Source: Bacteroidota bacterium
GTDB taxonomy: Bacteria > Bacteroidota > Bacteroidia > Bacteroidales > NBLH01
Direction: 5' to 3'
Length of the DNA: 64,000 nt
NCBI GenBank assembly: GCA_025361565.1
Contig: JANYKN010000154.1
Coordinates: 62,001 to 126,000, forward strand
Shown piece by piece: positions 55,366 through 63,894 of the stretch; within the stretch, counting starts at the first letter, position 1; the number at the start of each line of letters is the position of its first letter. The translations under genes were made by a program, and so were the position numbers. The notes beneath the pieces are model-generated. The model saw nothing but the letters and a program-made list of their open reading frames with translations. It had not been told where the DNA came from and did no database searches.

Positions 55366-56229
55366 TTAGCGTTGCTTGAATAGTTGACGAAGTGGTTTTA
55401 CATAATCTTCATCAGTTCTTATTTTAGCATTATCAACTGCTGCGCGAGTAAAAATATCTTTCAGCTGGAGATCGGCTTTTAACCATGTATCCCTATATTG
55501 CTTACGAATTCCTGAATCGGATGTATCGATCCACATGAATTTGTCACTTTCAGCATCACGCAGCTTAACAAGTCCTACATCGGGTAATTCAGTTTCACGG
55601 GCATCATAAACATGCAGTGCAATCATGTCATGTTTATGGTTCGCGATTCGCAATGCATCTGAAAAACCGGTGTCAATAAAATCGGAAATTACAAAAGAAA
55701 TGGTCTTCTTTTTCTGAACATTAGTAAGGTATCTGAGAGCTTCGGCTATATTGGTGCCTTTACTTTGAGGACGCAAATCTATTAATTCCCTGATGATACG
55801 AAGAATATGCTTACGACCTTTTTTAGGCGGTATATACTTTTCAATTTTATCACTAAAGAATATAACACCTATTTTGTCATTATTCTGAATGGCTGAAAAC
55901 GCCAAAACAGCAGAGATTTCTATTATTAATTCCCTTTTTAAAACTTTTTGAGATCCAAATTCTTTTGAATCACTTAGATCGACAAGCAGCATTACGGTGA
56001 GTTCACGCTCTTCTTCAAATATTTTGATATAAGGATGATTAAATCGGGCTGTAACATTCCAGTCAATATTTCGGATATCGTCACCGTATTGATATTCACG
56101 TACTTCGCTAAAAGCCATACCGCGCCCTTTAAAAGCACTGTGATATTCGCCTGCGAAAATATGATTTGAAAGCCCTTTTGTCTTTATTTCAATTTTCCTT
56201 ACTTTTTTCAGAAGTTCTGAGGTTTCCAC
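55366..56229 (-). CDS. DUF58 domain protein of the Bat operon
   Basis: 287 residues starting with GTG at 56229. The N-terminus METSELLKKVRKIEIKTKGLSN is the usual one for Bacteroidota DUF58 proteins, and no ATG lies at a better place. Hallmarks: FKGRGMAFSEVREYQYGDDIRNIDWNVTARF and a vWA-like part (VMLLVDLSDSKEFG). A soluble partner normally encoded directly after a MoxR ATPase. The molecular role is unknown. Confidence 0.92.
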   Translation of the reverse strand: METSELLKKVRKIEIKTKGLSNHIFAGEYHSAFKGRGMAFSEVREYQYGDDIRNIDWNVTARFNHPYIKIFEEERELTVMLLVDLSDSKEFGSQKVLKRELIIEISAVLAFSAIQNNDKIGVIFFSDKIEKYIPPKKGRKHILRIIRELIDLRPQSKGTNIAEALRYLTNVQKKKTISFVISDFIDTGFSDALRIANHKHDMIALHVYDARETELPDVGLVKLRDAESDKFMWIDTSDSGIRKQYRDTWLKADLQLKDIFTRAAVDNAKIRTDEDYVKPLRQLFKQR

Positions 56230-56409
56230 TTTTTAATATTTATTGGTTAAATAATTAATCTGTCTATTAAAAAATCACAACTTACAATCATCAAAAAATA
56301 AAAAGGAAACAATGATTGAAAAAAACCATATTTCAAATTGAACCTTATTTTATTGTCATTGATTGATCGATAAAATCATTTAGACTTTAAGTGCAGACTT
56401 TAAATAACA

Positions 56410-57405
56410 CTATGGAACTTCAACAGTATTCAATATTTCACTAATAATTTCTTCCTGACTAATGTTTTCTGCTTCAGCCTCATAGGTAAGACCAATACGA
56501 TGTCTGAGTACATCATGACAAACAGCCCTAACGTCTTCCGGAAGAACGTAACCTCTTCGCCTGATAAAGGCAAATGCTTTGGAAGCTAACGCCAAATTTA
56601 TACTAGCCCTTGGAGATCCTCCAAAACTGATGAGGCCTTTAAATTTTTTTAGATTATAATTTTCTGGATTACGAGTTGCGAAAACAATATCAAGAATATA
56701 TTTTTCTATTTTTTCGCTCATGTAAACTTCCCTCACAACATCCCTTGCACGAAGTATTTCTTCTGTTTTTAGTACTTTATTTGCTATCGGAAAAGATTTT
56801 GCAAGATTTTCGCGCATAATTAGCTTTTCTTCTTCAAATTTTGGATAGTTAATAATCACTTTTAACATAAAACGGTCTATCTGAGCTTCAGGTAATGGAT
56901 AAGTACCTTCTTGCTCTATAGGGTTTTGGGTTGCTAAAACAAGAAAAGGTTCTTCAAGTTTAAATGATTCGGCTCCAATGGTGACTTGTTTTTCTTGCAT
57001 AGCCTCAAGTAAAGCACTTTGTACTTTTGCAGGAGAACGGTTTATCTCATCAGCTAAAATGAAATTAGAAAAAATAGGTCCTTTTTTAACAATAAACTCT
57101 TCCTGTTTCTGGCTATAAATCATTGTTCCTAAAAGGTCTGCAGGAAGCAGATCCGGAGTAAATTGTATTCTACTAAATTTAGCATCAACAGTAGTGGCAA
57201 GTGTATTAATAGCTAATGTTTTTGCAAGGCCGGGCACCCCTTCAAGTAAAATATGCCCTTTTGATATTAATCCAATTATAAGGCTTTCAACCAGGTGTTG
57301 TTGACCTACGATTACCTTATTCATTTCCATGGTGATAAGGTCTATAATTGCACTTTCCCTTTGAATTTTTTCATTCAACTCTCTAATATCAGCAGTTTGC
57401 TCCAT
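56410..57405 (-). CDS. moxR: MoxR-family AAA+ ATPase
   Basis: 331 residues, first gene of the Bat operon. AAA+ motifs: Walker A GVPGLAKT, Walker B ILADEINRSPAK, sensor ATQNPIEQEGTYPLPEAQ and a C-terminal lid (GGSPRASINLALASKAFAFIRRRGYVLPEDV). MoxR proteins are chaperone-like remodellers working with vWA-domain partners, here BatA/BatB. Promoter listed separately. A 180-base gap separates it from the DUF58 gene. Confidence 0.95.
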   Translation of the reverse strand: MEQTADIRELNEKIQRESAIIDLITMEMNKVIVGQQHLVESLIIGLISKGHILLEGVPGLAKTLAINTLATTVDAKFSRIQFTPDLLPADLLGTMIYSQKQEEFIVKKGPIFSNFILADEINRSPAKVQSALLEAMQEKQVTIGAESFKLEEPFLVLATQNPIEQEGTYPLPEAQIDRFMLKVIINYPKFEEEKLIMRENLAKSFPIANKVLKTEEILRARDVVREVYMSEKIEKYILDIVFATRNPENYNLKKFKGLISFGGSPRASINLALASKAFAFIRRRGYVLPEDVRAVCHDVLRHRIGLTYEAEAENISQEEIISEILNTVEVP

Positions 57406-57445
57406 AATTTATAATAAGATTTAAAATGGTTTTAACGTTGGTGAG

Positions 57446-57525
57446 CAAAAGTATTAATAGTGAATACCAATTCCAACAGCTTTAAGTTAAATTAAAACAA
57501 AATTTAACACTTTTTAACTTATTAA
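57446..57525 (-). promoter_or_regulatory. moxR/Bat operon promoter with upstream TTAA cluster
   Basis: On the minus strand TTGG (57473-57476), 19-bp spacer and a perfect TACTTTTG (57446-57453). Immediately upstream six TTAA boxes start at 57482, 57487, 57492, 57504, 57514 and 57522. Pitch is irregular (5, 5, 12, 10, 8) except for one 10-bp step, recalling but not matching the arrays at 3200-4001. Confidence 0.55.
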
Positions 57526-57646
57526 TGTCATTTTTACAACCAGACTACTAATATCAAAAATTATATGATTTAAATAAAATCTGAAGAGTTACATAGGTTG
57601 TAATATATGAAGAAAAAACTGGTCATGAAAAGTTCAATGTTATTAC
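57526..57646. other. Remainder of moxR-lipoprotein intergenic region
   Basis: AT-rich, no gene or repeat seen between the moxR control region and the lipoprotein terminator. Confidence 0.3.
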
Positions 57647-57681
57647 AAAAAAAAGCTCCACATATTAAAAATCTGGAGCTT
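57647..57681 (-). terminator. Intrinsic terminator of lipoprotein gene
   Basis: AAGCTCCA (57653-57660) pairs with TGGAGCTT (57674-57681); the A-run 57647-57654 gives T8 on the minus strand. Confidence 0.85.
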
Positions 57682-57705
57682 ATAGCTTAACAAAATTAAA
57701 TGCTT

Positions 57706-58053
57706 TTATTTCATTCCTTTATCGGTAATCAAAGTGATCTTACCATTTGTCCAACAAATATCATACACCCTCGTTTTTTCTCCTTCAGTAAATTCAACAG
57801 AATAGCAATCACCGTTTTTTGCAATCACTTTTGGATCTGATAAATCGTAAACTCCCATATCGTTATCTTTTATTTCCTGCGTAGCACCAAATTTATCAAG
57901 AGCACTAACTAGATCAGCAGATTTTCCTTTAATCATCCCAACAAATTCAAGCATTTCTGCAGATAGTTTAACATTTGAAGTATTGCCACTGCATCCAGAA
58001 AAAGCAAAAAAAACAGCTAATACAATAAAAAGTGATAAGAATATTTTTTTCAT
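57706..58053 (-). CDS. Small lipoprotein
   Basis: 115 residues. Signal peptide MKKIFLSLFIVLAVFFAFSGC with lipobox FSGC (lipidated Cys21), followed by SGNTSN. The mature ~95 residues contain a helix (LSAEMLEFVGMIKG) and three or four strands (YSVEFTEGEKTRVYDICWTNGKITLIT). Family not recognised. Envelope location; single gene. Confidence 0.8.
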   Translation of the reverse strand: MKKIFLSLFIVLAVFFAFSGCSGNTSNVKLSAEMLEFVGMIKGKSADLVSALDKFGATQEIKDNDMGVYDLSDPKVIAKNGDCYSVEFTEGEKTRVYDICWTNGKITLITDKGMK

Positions 58054-58209
58054 AACTAGAAATTTTAAGTTAGTAAAGTTTCAAATTTAATGTCATTTTC
58101 AATAGATTCAAAGAATTAACCCATATTATTTCATTAATCTTTAGCAATTTGCTAACACAACATTGATTTTGAAAGATAAAAATTATTAGGATTAGAGATG
58201 TATTGTCTA

Positions 58210-59628
58210 CTAAATTTTGAGAGTTTCACCTTCTGATTTGGCAATAATAACAGCTCCACAGCTGTGACTCCAAACACTTACAGTAGTTCTGAACATTTCC
58301 AATATACGATCTACTGAAAAAATGAGGCCAATACCCTCGAGCGGAAGGCCTACTGCGGTGAGTATAATTGATAATGAAGCAAAACTGGCCATAGGTATAC
58401 CTGCGGCGCCAATAGAAACCATTAATGAGATTGCTATTACTATCAATTGATCTAAAAATGAAAGTTCTATTCCGTATGCCTGAGCAATAAACAGTGCTAC
58501 CACACATTCATATAAAGCGGTGCCGTCCATATTAATGGCTGTGCCTAAAGGAAGCGTAAAACTTGCCACTCGATTTGAAACTCCGCAATTTTTTTGAACA
58601 GAAATCATTGTTAATGATAAAGTGGCAACTGGTGAACTAGTTGTAAAAGCAGTAATTAAGGCACTGCGTAGGGCTTTAAAATGTAACCATGGGTTAATTT
58701 TAAAACCAATTCTCAAAATTAATGGTAAACTTATAACCGCATGAAATATTAATCCAATTAAAATAGTAAAAATGAAATTGCTGAGACCATTTAGCATTGC
58801 GAACAGCTTATGGATGTCTCCTGCCTGATCTGCAACAAATGAAGCAGTTAAACTTAATATGCCCAGCGGAGTAAATCTTATAATAAAATAGGCTAGTTTT
58901 AATAAAACATCGTTTGTAGCATTAAAAAAATGAGTTAAAAAAATTCGGTTTCTATCGTTAATTTTGGTTATAAAATATCCAAAAAGAATAGAGAAAAAAA
59001 TAATTGAAAGCATATTACCAGTAGCCAAAGATTCGAAAATATTAGTTGGAATAATATTCATATAAGTATCTTTGAATGAAATTTCTTCAGCAATACCTTG
59101 AACAGATTGCCCGGAACTTATATCCATTCCAACGCCCGGCTGCATAATATTTACTGCACAAAGACCAGTGAAAATAGCCAAGCTGCTAACTGCAACATAA
59201 TATAGAATTGTTTTAATGCTTAGCCTGCCCAGATTATTATCTTCGCTATAATTTGCAATACCAGATATAACCGAGGTGAGAACCAGAGGGAAAATGATCA
59301 TTTTTAGCGCTCGTAAAAATAACTCGCCAAACCAACTTATATAAGAGAGATAGGGATTATATTTTGCTTCAGAAATAATTTCATTTTTATGTTTTTCAAA
59401 GAATTCTGGACCCAAAGAAGGTTTTATTCTTTTGAGGAATTCGGTCTCCGTTTCGGCAAATTCCCTTTTTTCATTTTGTAAAATATGAATAAGTTCTCCG
59501 GGAAAATGATTCTTTTCGAGATGGGCAATAGTGCTATCAGTTATCTTATAGTTTGTAGGAAAAGTTATTCCAAAAGTAATCCCAAAAACCAGTCCAATCA
59601 AGATTTGCCAGTAAAGCCCCCTTTTCAT
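58210..59628 (-). CDS. Dicarboxylate/amino acid:cation symporter (DAACS family)
   Basis: 472 residues, eight TM helices plus two re-entrant hairpins, as in glutamate/C4-dicarboxylate transporters. Key segments: KMIIFPLVLTSVISGIA, the Ser-rich re-entrant loop FTTSSPVATLSLTM, NMDGTALYE (NMDGT substrate/sodium motif) and VDRILEMFRTTVSVWSHSCGAVI. An unusual insertion of about 60 polar residues lies between TM1 and TM2 (HLEKNHFPGELIHILQNEKRE) and is predicted periplasmic. It probably imports glutamate, aspartate or C4-dicarboxylates with Na+ or H+. Confidence 0.92.
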   Translation of the reverse strand: MKRGLYWQILIGLVFGITFGITFPTNYKITDSTIAHLEKNHFPGELIHILQNEKREFAETETEFLKRIKPSLGPEFFEKHKNEIISEAKYNPYLSYISWFGELFLRALKMIIFPLVLTSVISGIANYSEDNNLGRLSIKTILYYVAVSSLAIFTGLCAVNIMQPGVGMDISSGQSVQGIAEEISFKDTYMNIIPTNIFESLATGNMLSIIFFSILFGYFITKINDRNRIFLTHFFNATNDVLLKLAYFIIRFTPLGILSLTASFVADQAGDIHKLFAMLNGLSNFIFTILIGLIFHAVISLPLILRIGFKINPWLHFKALRSALITAFTTSSPVATLSLTMISVQKNCGVSNRVASFTLPLGTAINMDGTALYECVVALFIAQAYGIELSFLDQLIVIAISLMVSIGAAGIPMASFASLSIILTAVGLPLEGIGLIFSVDRILEMFRTTVSVWSHSCGAVIIAKSEGETLKI

Positions 59629-60004
59629 GTAATTATTTTTAATTATTTGTTTTCGTTTATCAAAGCGCTATTGCTAAATATTTTTAGCTCTATAAGGAAA
59701 CGCTTATGAAAATTCAATTTAGTTTTATAATTGTATAATTCTAATTATGAGCCTTATGATTGTCAAAATTTCATACATTGAATTTTTTGAATTCATATGA
59801 GGCCAAATTATTTTTTACCGTAAACATACTAAATTTCTTTGAACGGTATAAGAAAACTTGATAAGTAGTCAAAAATAACAGGTGTTGAGCAAAACAAATT
59901 CTAGGAATCGACATAATAATGCTTTAGAGGAAATCATTTCGACATCGATTTACCATTTAATGGAAATTCAGTTGGCAAGAATTATAATCAGTAAAGATTT
60001 TGGC
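59629..60004. other. Intergenic region, no gene seen
   Basis: AT-rich, between the symporter (leftward) and the rplI terminator. No frame, tRNA or repeat found. Confidence 0.35.
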
Positions 60005-60036
60005 AAAAAAAAAAGGAAGCGAAAACTTCCTTTTTT
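60005..60036. terminator. Bidirectional terminator downstream of rplI
   Basis: AAAAGGAAG (60011-60019) pairs with CTTCCTTTT (60026-60034); A10 on one side and T6-plus on the other make it active on both strands. It ends the rpsF-rpsR-rplI operon. Confidence 0.85.
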
Positions 60037-60056
60037 ATTATGCTTATAGTCTCAAT

Positions 60057-60503
60057 TTATTCAGAAATGACCTCAAAAGGAATTTCAACAATTATTTCGC
60101 GATGAAGTTTAACTAAAGCAGTATATTTTCCAACTTCTTTAATTGAATCCTCTTTAATTGAAATCTTTTTGCGATCAAGATCAAAACCTTTTTGCGCTAA
60201 CATATCGGCGATTTGAATTGTATTAACCGAACCAAATATTTTACCGCTGGTACTGGTTTTAGCGCCAATTGTAATTTGAAGTTCTTTTAATTTGGCTGCA
60301 ATAACCAACGCATCATTTTTGATTTTTTCTTCTTTATGAGCCCTTTGTTTCAAATTTTCGGAATGCATTTTCTTTGCAGAAGCGGTAGCTAAAATTGCAT
60401 ATCCCTGAGGGATAAGAAAATTTCTGCCGTATCCTGCTTTTACTTTGATAATATCGTCAGTCATTCCTAAACTCGATATATCTTGTTTTAATATAACTTC
60501 CAT
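60057..60503 (-). CDS. rplI: 50S ribosomal protein L9
   Basis: 148 residues. The canonical N-terminus MEVILKQDISSLGMTDDIIKVKAGYGRNFLIPQGYAI carries the L9 signature, followed by a long connecting helix and a C-terminal domain (FGSVNTIQIADML). Binds 23S rRNA near L1. Third gene of the operon. Confidence 0.98.
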   Translation of the reverse strand: MEVILKQDISSLGMTDDIIKVKAGYGRNFLIPQGYAILATASAKKMHSENLKQRAHKEEKIKNDALVIAAKLKELQITIGAKTSTSGKIFGSVNTIQIADMLAQKGFDLDRKKISIKEDSIKEVGKYTALVKLHREIIVEIPFEVISE

Positions 60504-60522
60504 GATAATGTCTTTTAAAAGA

Positions 60523-60792
60523 TTATTTTAATAGATCTGCTACATATGGCAATATTGCAATATGTCTTGCCCTTTTAACAGCTTGAGAAACTTTTCGTTG
60601 GTATTTTAACGAAGTTCCAGTTATTCTTCTTGGAAGAATTTTTCCTTGCTCGTTTAGGAATTTTCTTAAGAAAATAGGATCTTTATAATCAACATACTTG
60701 ATTTTATTCTTTTTAAAACGACAGTATTTTTTTCTTTTAACCTCTACGGTAGGAGGTGTCAAATACCTGATTTCTGATTGATTTTGAGCCAT
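60523..60792 (-). CDS. rpsR: 30S ribosomal protein S18
   Basis: 89 residues with the S18 core ([52 protein letters not shown]). It pairs with S6 on the 30S platform. It lies between rpsF and rplI with only 4- and 19-base gaps. The ssb/priB gene found here in many bacteria is absent. Confidence 0.98.
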   Translation of the reverse strand: MAQNQSEIRYLTPPTVEVKRKKYCRFKKNKIKYVDYKDPIFLRKFLNEQGKILPRRITGTSLKYQRKVSQAVKRARHIAILPYVADLLK

Positions 60793-60796
60793 AAAA

Positions 60797-61144
60797 TTAA
60801 TCCTCCTTTTCTTCTTTTTTGTTCAACCTACGTTTCTTTTCGCTGTATTCAACAGCATATTTATCCATTTTCATGGTTAAGAACCGGATGATTTTTTCAT
60901 CCCTTCTAAATTGAATTTCTAATTTCTCAATTACTGTTCCTGCTGCCTCAAATTCAATTAAATGATAGAAACCGGTAGATTTATGCTGAATCGGATAGGC
61001 TAATTTTTTTAATCCCCAATGTTCTTCGTGGATAATGTTAGCTCCTTGCTCAGTTAAAATGTTTCTGAATTTTTCTACCGTCTCCTTCATCTGTACATCA
61101 GACAAAACGGGAGTAATAATGAAAACGGTCTCGTAACGATTCAT
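60797..61144 (-). CDS. rpsF: 30S ribosomal protein S6
   Basis: 115 residues; [26 protein letters not shown] start and [24 protein letters not shown] are typical S6, with an acidic Glu/Lys-rich tail. First gene of the ribosomal operon; promoter at 61181-61210. In E. coli the S6:S18 pair can repress this operon through its leader, but no leader structure is clear here. Confidence 0.98.
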   Translation of the reverse strand: MNRYETVFIITPVLSDVQMKETVEKFRNILTEQGANIIHEEHWGLKKLAYPIQHKSTGFYHLIEFEAAGTVIEKLEIQFRRDEKIIRFLTMKMDKYAVEYSEKKRRLNKKEEKED

Positions 61145-61180
61145 ACTCTGATTTTTAAATTTATACTTATTTTAAGGTCG

Positions 61181-61210
61181 CAAAAGTAGTTATATTTTCT
61201 TATTTACCAA
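61181..61210 (-). promoter_or_regulatory. rpsF operon promoter
   Basis: Minus strand TTGG (61207-61210), 18-bp spacer, TACTTTTG (61181-61188); start of transcription about 32 bases before rpsF ATG. Confidence 0.7.
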
Positions 61211-61501
61211 GCAATTTGACCACTTATTTTTAAATATCAATTGAATGCATTATTTCACCGGGCGTGAAATTCTATCTCTACATTGGTTAATTATCTTCAA
61301 TTACTAATTTTCTTAATCAAACAAAACTTTGAGAGTTCACTTTACTTTACAAAAATGGAAACGAATAATAATCATTATTGATAATTTGTTGAAAAATAAA
61401 TATTCTATTTATAATGTTGATTTACAATGTTTTTAAATTATTAAAACTAGCTTACTCAATACAAGCATAAACTATAGTATAACATTTCGTTTCAGATGTT
61501 C
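61211..61501. other. Divergent rpsF-dnaX intergenic region
   Basis: AT-rich, no gene or RNA recognised. The dnaX -7 box follows at 61502. Confidence 0.35.
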
Positions 61502-61509
61502 TATTTTTG
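61502..61509 (+). promoter_or_regulatory. -7 box of dnaX promoter
   Basis: TATTTTTG, exact TAnnTTTG match, 21 bases before the dnaX ATG. Confidence 0.55.
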
Positions 61510-61530
61510 TATGACAATGTATATTGAATC

Positions 61531-63219
61531 ATGGAAAATTTTATCGTTTCGGCACGAAAATATAGGCCGGCCACATTTGCCTTAGTAGTTGGACAAAAAT
61601 CAATTACTTCAACATTAAAAAATGCCATCAAGAATAAACATCTTGCTCAGGCTTACCTGTTTTGTGGACCCCGTGGCGTTGGAAAAACAACTTGTGCCCG
61701 TATTTTTGCAAAAACAATCAATTGCCTAAATCTTGGCGATGACATTGAGCCATGTAACGAATGTGAATCTTGCAATTTTTTTAATAGCAGTCGCTCCTTC
61801 AATATTCACGAGCTGGACGCAGCCTCAAATAATTCAGTGGAAGATATCAGGAATCTGATTGATCAGGTTAGGATTCCGCCCCAAATGGGAAAATATAGCA
61901 TCTATATCATCGACGAGGTTCACATGTTATCATCGCAGGCATTTAATGCTTTTCTAAAAACCCTTGAAGAACCACCGGCACATGCTATTTTTATATTGGC
62001 AACTACCGAAAAGCATAAGATTATTCCAACTATTTTATCTCGTTGCCAAATTTTTGATTTTAACAGAATTGGTATCGATGATATTACACATCATCTTGAA
62101 TTTGTTGCAAAAAGTGAAAAGATTGAAGCAAATCTGGATGCTTTAAATATTATTGCACAAAAGGCTGATGGCGCCATGCGCGATGCTTTATCTTATTTTG
62201 ACCAAATTGTAAGTTTTTCGGGCAATCAGGTTACTTATGAAAAAGTAATTGAAAATTTGAATGTACTTGATTATGAGTATTATTTCAAATTAACAGAATC
62301 ATTATTAGTAAATAATTATTCGAACGCACTTATTATATTTGATGAAGTATTAAACAAAGGATTTGATGGACACCATTTTATTACCGGATTGGCAAAACAT
62401 TTCAGGGATATACTGATCAGTAAAAATCAGGAAACAATTAAACTGCTTGAAGTTGGTGATGGTATAAAAGAAAAATACTTGAAACAATCTCAAAACGTTT
62501 CTTTACAATTTTTGTTTGAATCATTAAATATTGCCAATTCATGCGATTTGGTTTATAAAACAGCACAGGATAAACGTTTACAGGTTGAAATGGCACTCCT
62601 AAATATATCGAAAAACGCTTTTAAGCCTGTTCAAAATATTCAAAATACTGTAGAGAAACCTGTTAGCGAACAAATTGTACCTTCGCAACCAATAGAAATC
62701 AAAAAAAGTGAAATCGCAGAAATCAACACTGAAATTAAACAAAAGTCTGGTTCTATCTCTATCAAGGAAGCACTTAAAGGAGAATCAAAGTCAACTGAGG
62801 AACCTGCAAAAATAGAAGAGCCAAAAATATCATTAAATAAAAACCAGGAAAATCAAAACTCGGAATATACACAAGAAGAACTTAGCAAAGCCTGGAACGA
62901 TTATGCCGATTCAATTAAAATTGATAAGCCTAGATTACATGCAATGCTTAAAAGTGGAGAACCCTTAAAGAAAGCTTCGGACAAGATATGTTTTATCGTT
63001 AAAAATTCGCTTCAACAAGAGGCAATTGAAAAGATAAAGGCTGAATTAATGTCTAACATTGCACAAAAATTGCAAACTCCAAAAATTGAACTCGAAATTG
63101 AAATTGTGGAATTGGAACAAAAAATGCAATTGTATACTGATAATGATAAGTACAGATATCTGAGCGAGAAAAACGAAAGTTTAAATAAATTGAAACAACA
63201 GTTTAATCTTGATTTTTAA
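61531..63219 (+). CDS. dnaX: DNA polymerase III subunit gamma/tau
   Basis: 562 residues, clamp-loader ATPase. Walker A GPRGVGKTT, zinc-binding Cys set CLNLGDDIEPCNECESC, Walker B IIDEVHMLS, sensor 1 ATTEKHKI, SRC motif LSRCQIFDF, then the collar domain (to about residue 360), a polar linker (about 370-470) and a small C-terminal domain (about 470-562). An A7 run (62701-62707) sits in the linker at codons 391-393; a one-base addition or -1 slip there would give AAG-TGA and a gamma-length product. ATG at 61531 (MENFIVSARKYRP) is standard. Confidence 0.97.
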   Translation: MENFIVSARKYRPATFALVVGQKSITSTLKNAIKNKHLAQAYLFCGPRGVGKTTCARIFAKTINCLNLGDDIEPCNECESCNFFNSSRSFNIHELDAASNNSVEDIRNLIDQVRIPPQMGKYSIYIIDEVHMLSSQAFNAFLKTLEEPPAHAIFILATTEKHKIIPTILSRCQIFDFNRIGIDDITHHLEFVAKSEKIEANLDALNIIAQKADGAMRDALSYFDQIVSFSGNQVTYEKVIENLNVLDYEYYFKLTESLLVNNYSNALIIFDEVLNKGFDGHHFITGLAKHFRDILISKNQETIKLLEVGDGIKEKYLKQSQNVSLQFLFESLNIANSCDLVYKTAQDKRLQVEMALLNISKNAFKPVQNIQNTVEKPVSEQIVPSQPIEIKKSEIAEINTEIKQKSGSISIKEALKGESKSTEEPAKIEEPKISLNKNQENQNSEYTQEELSKAWNDYADSIKIDKPRLHAMLKSGEPLKKASDKICFIVKNSLQQEAIEKIKAELMSNIAQKLQTPKIELEIEIVELEQKMQLYTDNDKYRYLSEKNESLNKLKQQFNLDF

Positions 63220-63254
63220 AAAATTCAAAAGATAGAAATCAGATTTACAGTAAT

Positions 63255-63281
63255 AAAAAAGGCGGAACAACCGCCTTTTTT
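63255..63281. terminator. Bidirectional terminator between dnaX and ferritin
   Basis: GGCGG (63261-63265) pairs with CCGCC (63271-63275), loop AACAA, extended by A6/T-run on either side, so it works for both convergent genes. Confidence 0.9.
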
Positions 63282-63291
63282 TATTCATTAT

Positions 63292-63810
63292 TTATTTTGC
63301 TGTAGGTGGAGCAGTGCTCAACAAGCTTAATGCGGACATATCTTTATCAAACATATACATAGTGGCTTTATCATCGCCAAGAAGTATCAATTTGTCAAGA
63401 TTTGTTTTTGCCATATTTTCTTCTTCAATTTGTTCAGAAACATACCATTGCAAAAAATTCTGAGTTGTAAAATCTTTCTCGTCCACACAAATTCCAACCA
63501 AGTTGTTGATACTTTCAGAAATCATTTTTTCATGAGTCAGGATTTCTTGAAAAATTGCTTTAATAGATTCAAAATTGAATGGTGGCTGTTGAAGTGCTGG
63601 AACAATTGCATGTCCTTCGCGATCATTTATATAATGAAATAATTTTAACATGTGAATCCTTTCTTCATCAGCATGTACATACAAAAATTGTGAAGAACCA
63701 TTGAAACCATTTTTTTCGGCCCACGAAGCCATTGATAAATACAATTGTGAAGAATAGGCCTCTAGCTCGATTTGCTTGTTTAAAGCTATTTGAACTTTTT
63801 CTTTTAGCAT
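63292..63810 (-). CDS. ftnA: Non-haem ferritin
   Basis: 172-residue four-helix-bundle iron-storage protein. The ferroxidase residues match E. coli FtnA numbering: Glu17, Glu50, His53, Glu94, Gln127 and Glu130 (IELEAY, ADEERIH, THEKMI, SEQIEEE). The haem-binding Met of bacterioferritin is absent. Stores iron and limits Fenton damage in the cytoplasm. No Fur box was identified. Single gene. Confidence 0.96.
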   Translation of the reverse strand: MLKEKVQIALNKQIELEAYSSQLYLSMASWAEKNGFNGSSQFLYVHADEERIHMLKLFHYINDREGHAIVPALQQPPFNFESIKAIFQEILTHEKMISESINNLVGICVDEKDFTTQNFLQWYVSEQIEEENMAKTNLDKLILLGDDKATMYMFDKDMSALSLLSTAPPTAK

Positions 63811-63894
63811 AATAATATTTTTTAGTGTTATAAAATGAATAAAAAATTAATTCAAATATTAAAGATTCAGCTTTTAATTTTGTAGTATTCAAAA

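Noticed and set aside
58226-58507. 93-codon minus-strand frame
   Set aside because: Lies inside the symporter gene in another frame; the symporter frame has clear family motifs.
60523-61144. Missing ssb/priB as a sign of deletion in the ribosomal operon
   Set aside because: rpsF and rpsR are separated by only four bases with intact ends, and a rpsF-rpsR-rplI order without ssb is usual in Bacteroidota.
62695-62710. Classical ribosomal -1 frameshift heptamer in dnaX
   Set aside because: The in-frame heptamers are C-AAA-AAA and A-AAA-AGT; neither allows clean tandem re-pairing, and no strong downstream hairpin was seen. Kept only as a transcriptional-slippage possibility.
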